Source of the DNA: Streptacidiphilus sp. ASG 303
Lineage (GTDB): Bacteria > Actinomycetota > Actinomycetes > Streptomycetales > Streptomycetaceae
Length of the DNA stretch: 64,000 nucleotides
Direction of reading: 5' to 3'
Assembly (NCBI RefSeq): GCF_020991365.1
Contig: NZ_JAJLRA010000016.1
Coordinates: 57,909-121,908, forward strand
Shown: positions 63,901 through 64,000 of the stretch, in pieces
Layout: each line of letters begins with the position of its first letter
How positions within the stretch are numbered: the stretch's first letter is position 1
Position numbers and translations under genes: made by a program
The notes under the pieces: model-generated
What the model saw: only the letters and a program-made list of their open reading frames with translations
What the model was told of the DNA's origin: nothing
Database searches by the model: none

Positions 63901-64000
63901 TATGGACAAGCCCTCGGCCTATTAGTACCGGTCAGCTCCACCGATCACTCGGCTTCCACACCCGGCCTATCAACCCAGTCGTCTACTGGGAGCCTTACCC
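63901..64000 (-). rRNA. rrl: 23S rRNA, 3' end only
   Basis: On the minus strand it reads ...GTAGACGACTGGGTTGATAG, GTGTGGAAG and ...GGTACTAATAGGCCGAGGGC, the universal 3' end of 23S. The gene continues past the right edge. The exact 3' end near 63901 is approximate; about 100 bases of spacer separate it from 5S. Confidence 0.95.

Overview
The window is very GC-rich, uses GTG/TTG starts freely, and carries gene neighbourhoods typical of a Streptomyces-type actinomycete (Der/PlsC/Cmk, ParA/ScpA/ScpB, L-alanine dehydrogenase, PyrG, RecN/NAD kinase/TlyA, Rpf-like secreted proteins). It joins a mobile region (about 1-15.86 kb) to a core-chromosome block (about 15.9-64 kb) that runs into an rRNA operon.

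Mobile region. Positions 3411-15828 are a complete actinomycete integrative and conjugative element (AICE) of about 12.4 kb. It sits in the 3' half of a tRNA-Pro(GGG) gene on the minus strand and is bounded by perfect 43-bp att repeats. A second repeat, two TTGCTGTAC-type words, lies just inside both ends and looks like integrase arm sites. The right half holds the plasmid-like backbone in order: small protein, FtsK/TraB translocase, DUF2637 Spd-type protein, three small spread/transfer proteins, a GGDEF protein, a CXXC protein, RepSA, excisionase and tyrosine integrase. A divergent XRE-TPR regulator plus monooxygenase-fold pair faces the transfer operon across an operator-like cluster of TCGCAGA boxes. 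The left half (3.5-6.5 kb) holds cargo of unknown function. Left of attL lies debris of an older element: three uncharacterised genes, a frameshifted RAMA/DUF4357-like fragment, a dead transposase and the C-terminal tail of another integrase that ends beside the same att site.

Core block. 16-24.9 kb holds an MFS exporter, acyl-CoA thioesterase II, two Rpf-type secreted proteins (one with no convincing start), a GNAT acetyltransferase, and a scar of an IS5-type transposase fragment next to an internally deleted integrase. 24.9-33.9 kb has der, plsC, cmk, a prephenate dehydrogenase with an ACT domain, an ADP-ribosylglycohydrolase, a LuxR-type regulator and an RsuA/RluB pseudouridine synthase with a glycine-rich extension. 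33.9-39.6 kb is scpB-scpA-(small gene)-parA, overlapping like an operon, then ald. 39.8-48 kb has a STAND/TPR regulator-like protein, a NUDIX hydrolase, pyrG and a GH15 enzyme. 48-61 kb has a glycosyltransferase and a MraY-like membrane protein, recN, nadK, tlyA, a histone-H1-like tail protein, an SCP2 protein, a HAD phosphatase with an overlapping TPR gene, and a DUF1015 gene.

The window ends with an 808-residue TPR protein that has a very long basic RDDR/RGG repeat tail and an acidic C-terminus, followed by the 5S gene and the 3' end of the 23S gene on the minus strand. The most unusual items are the repeat-rich TPR protein, the self-consistent att/arm/operator architecture of the AICE, the GGDEF gene on that element, a ParA with Tyr at the usual Walker B Asp position, and a STAND ATPase with Arg in place of the Walker A Lys.
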